From: Rhynochetos jubatus
Lineage: Eukaryota > Chordata > Aves > Eurypygiformes > Rhynochetidae
Reading direction: 5' to 3'
DNA length: 64,000 nt
NCBI GenBank assembly: GCA_027574665.1
Contig: CM050654.1
Span: 11,898,142-11,962,141, forward strand
Shown one piece after another: positions 59,901 to 64,000 of the stretch; positions within the stretch are counted from its first letter, which is position 1; each line of letters begins with the position of its first letter. A program made the position numbers and the translations under genes. The notes beneath the pieces are model-generated. The model did not search any database. It was given only the letters and a program-made list of their open reading frames with translations, and was not told where the DNA came from.

Positions 59901-62900
59901 GCTCTTAAATGGAGTTACTTTCATTTGTTTACTGAATGTCTCTACCCACTAAAGGCTAATGAACTAGTAATGGATCTGTCAGAAAACGGAAAAGACAAAT
60001 ACCTCTAAATGTTGCTATTATAGCCTAAGAACGTGGCTATTATTGTTCCCTTAACTGATGATCTTCGGGAGAAGGAAGGCGGCAGATTTGGTATTCAATG
60101 GGTGTGGGGAACCTCGAGCATAATTTATGTACTGATGGGAGTGGAAGGGAGGAGAATAGCAACCCTCAGGAAACAATAAAATAAACCAGCATATTCTTCC
60201 TGCATTTTTTCTATTACTGGCTTTTCTGTCTTCACTTCCATGCTTCTGTGGAAAGTATATTAATCTTCCCAGTTTTTATTTAGACTATGTAAAGCCTTGA
60301 AGTCTGAGTCAAAGGCAGTGTCCTGCTGCAGTTAAATACTGTGGTTACACAGAGTGTCTCAGGACTGTAAAAGCTTATGACAGAGTGATTCTCACTGGCC
60401 TCCACAGATGGGGAAGAGACATGCAAGAAGGGAATGATGAGTTTCCTTTTCTAACATGAAGCCCTGTACTGAAAACAAGCCCCAGCCTGGTGCAAAGCCT
60501 AGGCCACCCTCAATGGCTTTGTATTTGTGACAGTCTAGATAAACTGAGGATGAAAAGACCTGGGTATACTTGCAGCTGGTTTGTCAACAAATGCGGCAGG
60601 ATAGCTAATAACCTTTCCTGGGACTGAGGGAGAAGACATTAGATTCACTGTAGCAAGTGACGGAGGGATACTTAATATACAGAGGGTGAGTTCAAGTCAA
60701 TAAGGTGGAAGGAAAGTGCATGGTTGATGGGACTTACACTTCCCCTCTTGACTCTGCGGTGTACATGTGACTTAACTGTCTTGTCTAAGGTTGCTTAGGA
60801 TTTCAGCAAGGGGTTCTTGAAAAAGCACCTTTTTCAGCCTAAATTCCTGATCTTATTTAATCATTAAGATACCACTCCCTCCATTTATTTCTCTCCTAGA
60901 GCTATCCTTTGTAGAACACATGTAATGTAGCAGTTATAAAGTAAAATGGGATCTGTTGTGAGCCTAATCTCATTAACTGTTGTGATGCTGCCTAGAAGAG
61001 AAATTATGAGCAAAAAAAGCCGGGTCCTTGGATGTGCACTTGAACACACATGGTCCCAGAACTACTGCAGGATGAACAGCATAGTCAGCTGGAAAGTGTT
61101 TTGGATACAGCTATAGTTCTCTTATTCCCTTTCTAGGGAACCTTGAATAAGCACAATGTTTGCAACTAATTTTCTAATCAATCATCACCTTTGCTTATAT
61201 CAACACACAGTCTGTCCTACAAGTTTCTGTGGGGTGGTGCTTGCTTACATAGAGCCTGAATTCAGTTCAGTGGGCAACATTTACAGAAAACAGATCAAAT
61301 GTCAAAGTAAATTACATTTCACCTGCTTGAAATTCATTGGTTGAAAGAAAGAGCCAGTCTGGGATATAAACTCAGGTGTAAGGAGGAAATGCAGCATTCA
61401 GAGTAATGCCCAAATAATAGTACTTCCAGGCTGATTTCAACTAAGAGAAAATGCTATCTGAAGAATGTGAAGAAAATCTAAAGTCAACAGTGGTCTGAAA
61501 TCGCACTGAAATTATTAATGTGGAACTTGTAAGAGATGCTGTTTTTCTTTGTAGATATTTCTTGAACAAAGTACAAATTGCATTACAGTAATACATCTAA
61601 TTTTATATGCATGCAAATTCCTTATTTTCTTATTTTTGTATGTTTAGCTTATTTAGCATATTTATCTTATTTCTAATTAAAGAGGGTTTTTTAAAAAGGA
61701 GCTAAAAATGTATGTGTCTAACTTTATTAGACATATAAAATTACATTTTTAAAATATCCAATGTATCTTGTAATAGTTTTACAAAATCATGATTGTCTTC
61801 ATAAAGATTAATTGGACAACACCTAAATTACTTTAAAAATATCATATAAATGGAAACATCACAGAAGCTGTGGCTTCTGGAGGGTCCCCCACAATTTGTA
61901 TTTTATGATTTTTTTTAATAGTAAACAGGCTGTTGTTTTGATAGCATGTTTACAAGCTCTTCCCTGAAGAGTTTCCAGAGAAAAGTCACAGTAGGACAAG
62001 AAACTCCTGTCTTTACAGCCTATGGCAGTATTTACATTGCACTGGACAAAACCACTCTGGAATGGATGGGTCAGTGTGCTTCTGTCAGGGGTTAGTTTGG
62101 AAGGGACTGGTAGCACAGGTGCTGGTGTCCCATACACAACTGTGTATAACAGCAGCCAGATCAGAGAGGTTACAACCACAACTCAGAATGATTCTGTTCT
62201 TAAATTTACCTCTGCTCCTGCTCTCCAGATCTGTGTTCTGGAATCCATGAAACTCACACGGTTGCAGAAGTCCAGGGGTATTCAGTAAACCTAAGGAAGC
62301 TGGGTACCTGGCGATGACCTGAACTGTGTTATGAGCAGGCTGCAGTGTTTCTTTGGTTATGTGATTTTCTTTTCTAATTTACAGTTCGGGCTGTGCTAGT
62401 ATTCGTGCAGAATTCTTTAAGTGCTCCAGTCAGCTAAATGATCAGCTGGTTTATATGGCCTTCAGATTTTAAATAGCAACAATGTGCATTTTTTTCTTTT
62501 TTGTAATGAAGGCTGGAGAATAACTGAAGTTGTGTAATATTTTAAATATTTTGCTTGGAAGTGAGATCGTGTATGTAGTTTTAATAGTTGATTTCTTGTT
62601 CTTGGATCTCAGTGTTGTAGTATTTTATGCATTTATTCAGGAAAAATGTAAGGCGTTCCACAACTAAGTTTGCAAAAGTGTAATACAATCTGCATACGCT
62701 ATCAGCGTGAAAAAACTGCTTGTGTCAACTCCAAACTTTAAGATACTTTCAGAAAAATGAATTTTGAGGAAGAATGTATGCCTTTTGTACTTTGAAGCCT
62801 CAGATACTTCAGAAAGTGAACATGTTATATAGATATTTTCTTATTTCAAAATGTAGGGTTACATTCTTAAGGATTGCTAGGTATCTTTAGGTAGGAATCT

Positions 62901-64000
62901 CTTGTCATGTGAGTTTCAATAGTTTTTTCTTTATTGTCTTGTCCTCTCATAGATACTGCAAAATGTTTGCTTTTATGTACTAGGAAGAAGAAAAGTTCTG
63001 TGGCTTTTAGTGTCTTGTGAAATCTGAAGTACTTAGATCTTGCTGTTGTTTTTCTGGTTTTTTTTATTTTTATTTTTGTAGAATTAAAAGAGACATACTA
63101 TATTCCAATAGGCATTTTAAAGTCCAGTTCAAAGAAGGGAATACAGATAATACTCGTAAAACAAAGCAAAGATAAAAGTGTCTCCATATCATAGTTTAAA
63201 ATGCTGCCCTTTGGAAGATTTAATGGAAGAACATGAGAGGGTTTGATGTGCCAGATCAAGCAATCCGAGACCACTGAGTACTTTCTAGACAGCAGTGTGA
63301 GAGTTACCCTCTGGCTGTATGGGGGATGATGCTAGCATAAATCAGACATGAAGTATCATGACGGGTTACAACAAGCAGAGTACTCATAGCAGACTGGACA
63401 TAGCCTGGCTTGACACAGGGTCTGTTTCTACTGATGATCTTAATGGTGATTGCACCGCAAGGTGGGGTGGAGAGGGGTAAATGGCAGACTGACCAGTACA
63501 CCTCTACAATAATATTGTTGTTCACCTGGACTTAATAATAACAATTAAGTGTATAATTTGATCTTGACAGGAGTAAAAAATGTACTTTAGCTAGAGTGAC
63601 TCAGAATAGCAAACCTAAAACCAACTAAATAGTGAAAGTTGAATAGTAGATCCCTTTTGTGACTAAGTAGCATCTGCTTTCAAATAAGATTAGGAAACCA
63701 TGAACTAATCCATTTTAAGTTGGTGCAACATAGATCACTTTGTCTTGAATATCTGATGGAATTGTGTGGGGGGGTGCTTGTCTTCAGTCACTATCAACTC
63801 CTGCCACTCATCTCCTGGAACAAAAGAGGGTCTGAAGGAATTCATGTTGTAACACCCTCCCCTAAATATTCTAAAAGTAGGGTGCAGGGGTAGCAAAGAG
63901 GGGGAAAAGCTAGTTGCCTTCCTAAAAAATTATCTGAATTTGGCTACTGCCATTCTGCCATAGCAAGCTGTTGTAGAAGATTGGAATAGGGCACAGGTGA
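53976..64000. other. Non-coding AT-rich DNA, no gene seen
   Basis: About 10 kb with no recognisable gene. Frames are up to 106 codons, on both strands, without domains. Weak hints of old repeats occur near 58150-58300 ('gagtagctgaattgggccca') and 60750-60800 (MIR-like 'gtgacttaactgtcttgtctaagg'), but neither is secure. The stretch 61550-61860 is extremely AT-rich. A splice-donor-like ACAGGTAAGAAA lies at 57295-57306. Confidence 0.55.

Noticed and set aside
60740-60810. MIR-like SINE core ('gtgacttaactgtcttgtctaagg')
   Set aside because: The similarity is short and lacks the tRNA-derived head, so I could not separate it from chance.

Overview
This window looks like about 64 kb of bird nuclear DNA. 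The main evidence is repeats: several pieces of CR1 LINE (the dominant avian retrotransposon), two of them ending in the typical CR1 terminal octamers (ATTCTGTG or ATTCTATG), and one solo LTR whose 3' half resembles avian ERV-L-type LTRs as I remember them. Base composition is AT-rich and CpG is rare almost everywhere. I cannot name the species or the chromosome.

I find no convincing protein-coding gene, rRNA, tRNA or CRISPR array. Apart from a 287-codon and a 160-codon frame, all open frames are under 150 codons and show no family I recognise. The 160-codon frame (49949-50431) is a remnant of CR1 ORF2. The 287-codon frame (35610-36473, minus strand) lies in a GC-richer island and its coding status is doubtful. 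The window is therefore a gene desert or the inside of a very long intron.

Layout. 1-24 kb: AT-rich unique DNA with one ancient LINE scrap (about 2.7 kb), a short CR1 tail (11.2 kb) and blocks dense in TAAT-type motifs that look like conserved non-coding elements (10.7-11.0, 14.5-14.7, 19.7-20.2 kb). 24.5-24.8 kb: a well-preserved CR1 3' end. 25.4-25.9 kb: the only CpG cluster, a candidate orphan CpG island or promoter. 26-35 kb: AT-rich DNA with two more enhancer-like blocks; the one at 28.8-29.1 kb holds a palindromic paired-homeodomain site. 35.6-36.5 kb: GC-richer island with the long open frame. 38.8-46 kb: an ancient LINE fragment, one conserved-looking block, a CR1 tail and two ancient palindromic (MITE-like) repeats. 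49.5-50.6 kb: a CR1 copy with three internal deletions. 51.8-52.5 kb: solo LTR. 52.5-64 kb: unique AT-rich DNA with one more ancient repeat fragment.

All six LINE pieces and the LTR lie on the plus strand. If the window is intronic, that orientation bias weakly suggests a host gene on the minus strand. I saw no clear sign of a new multi-gene system. The best leads are the CpG cluster, the enhancer-like blocks, the long minus-strand frame and a few hairpins. Repeat and motif identifications were made by eye from memory of consensus sequences, not by a search.
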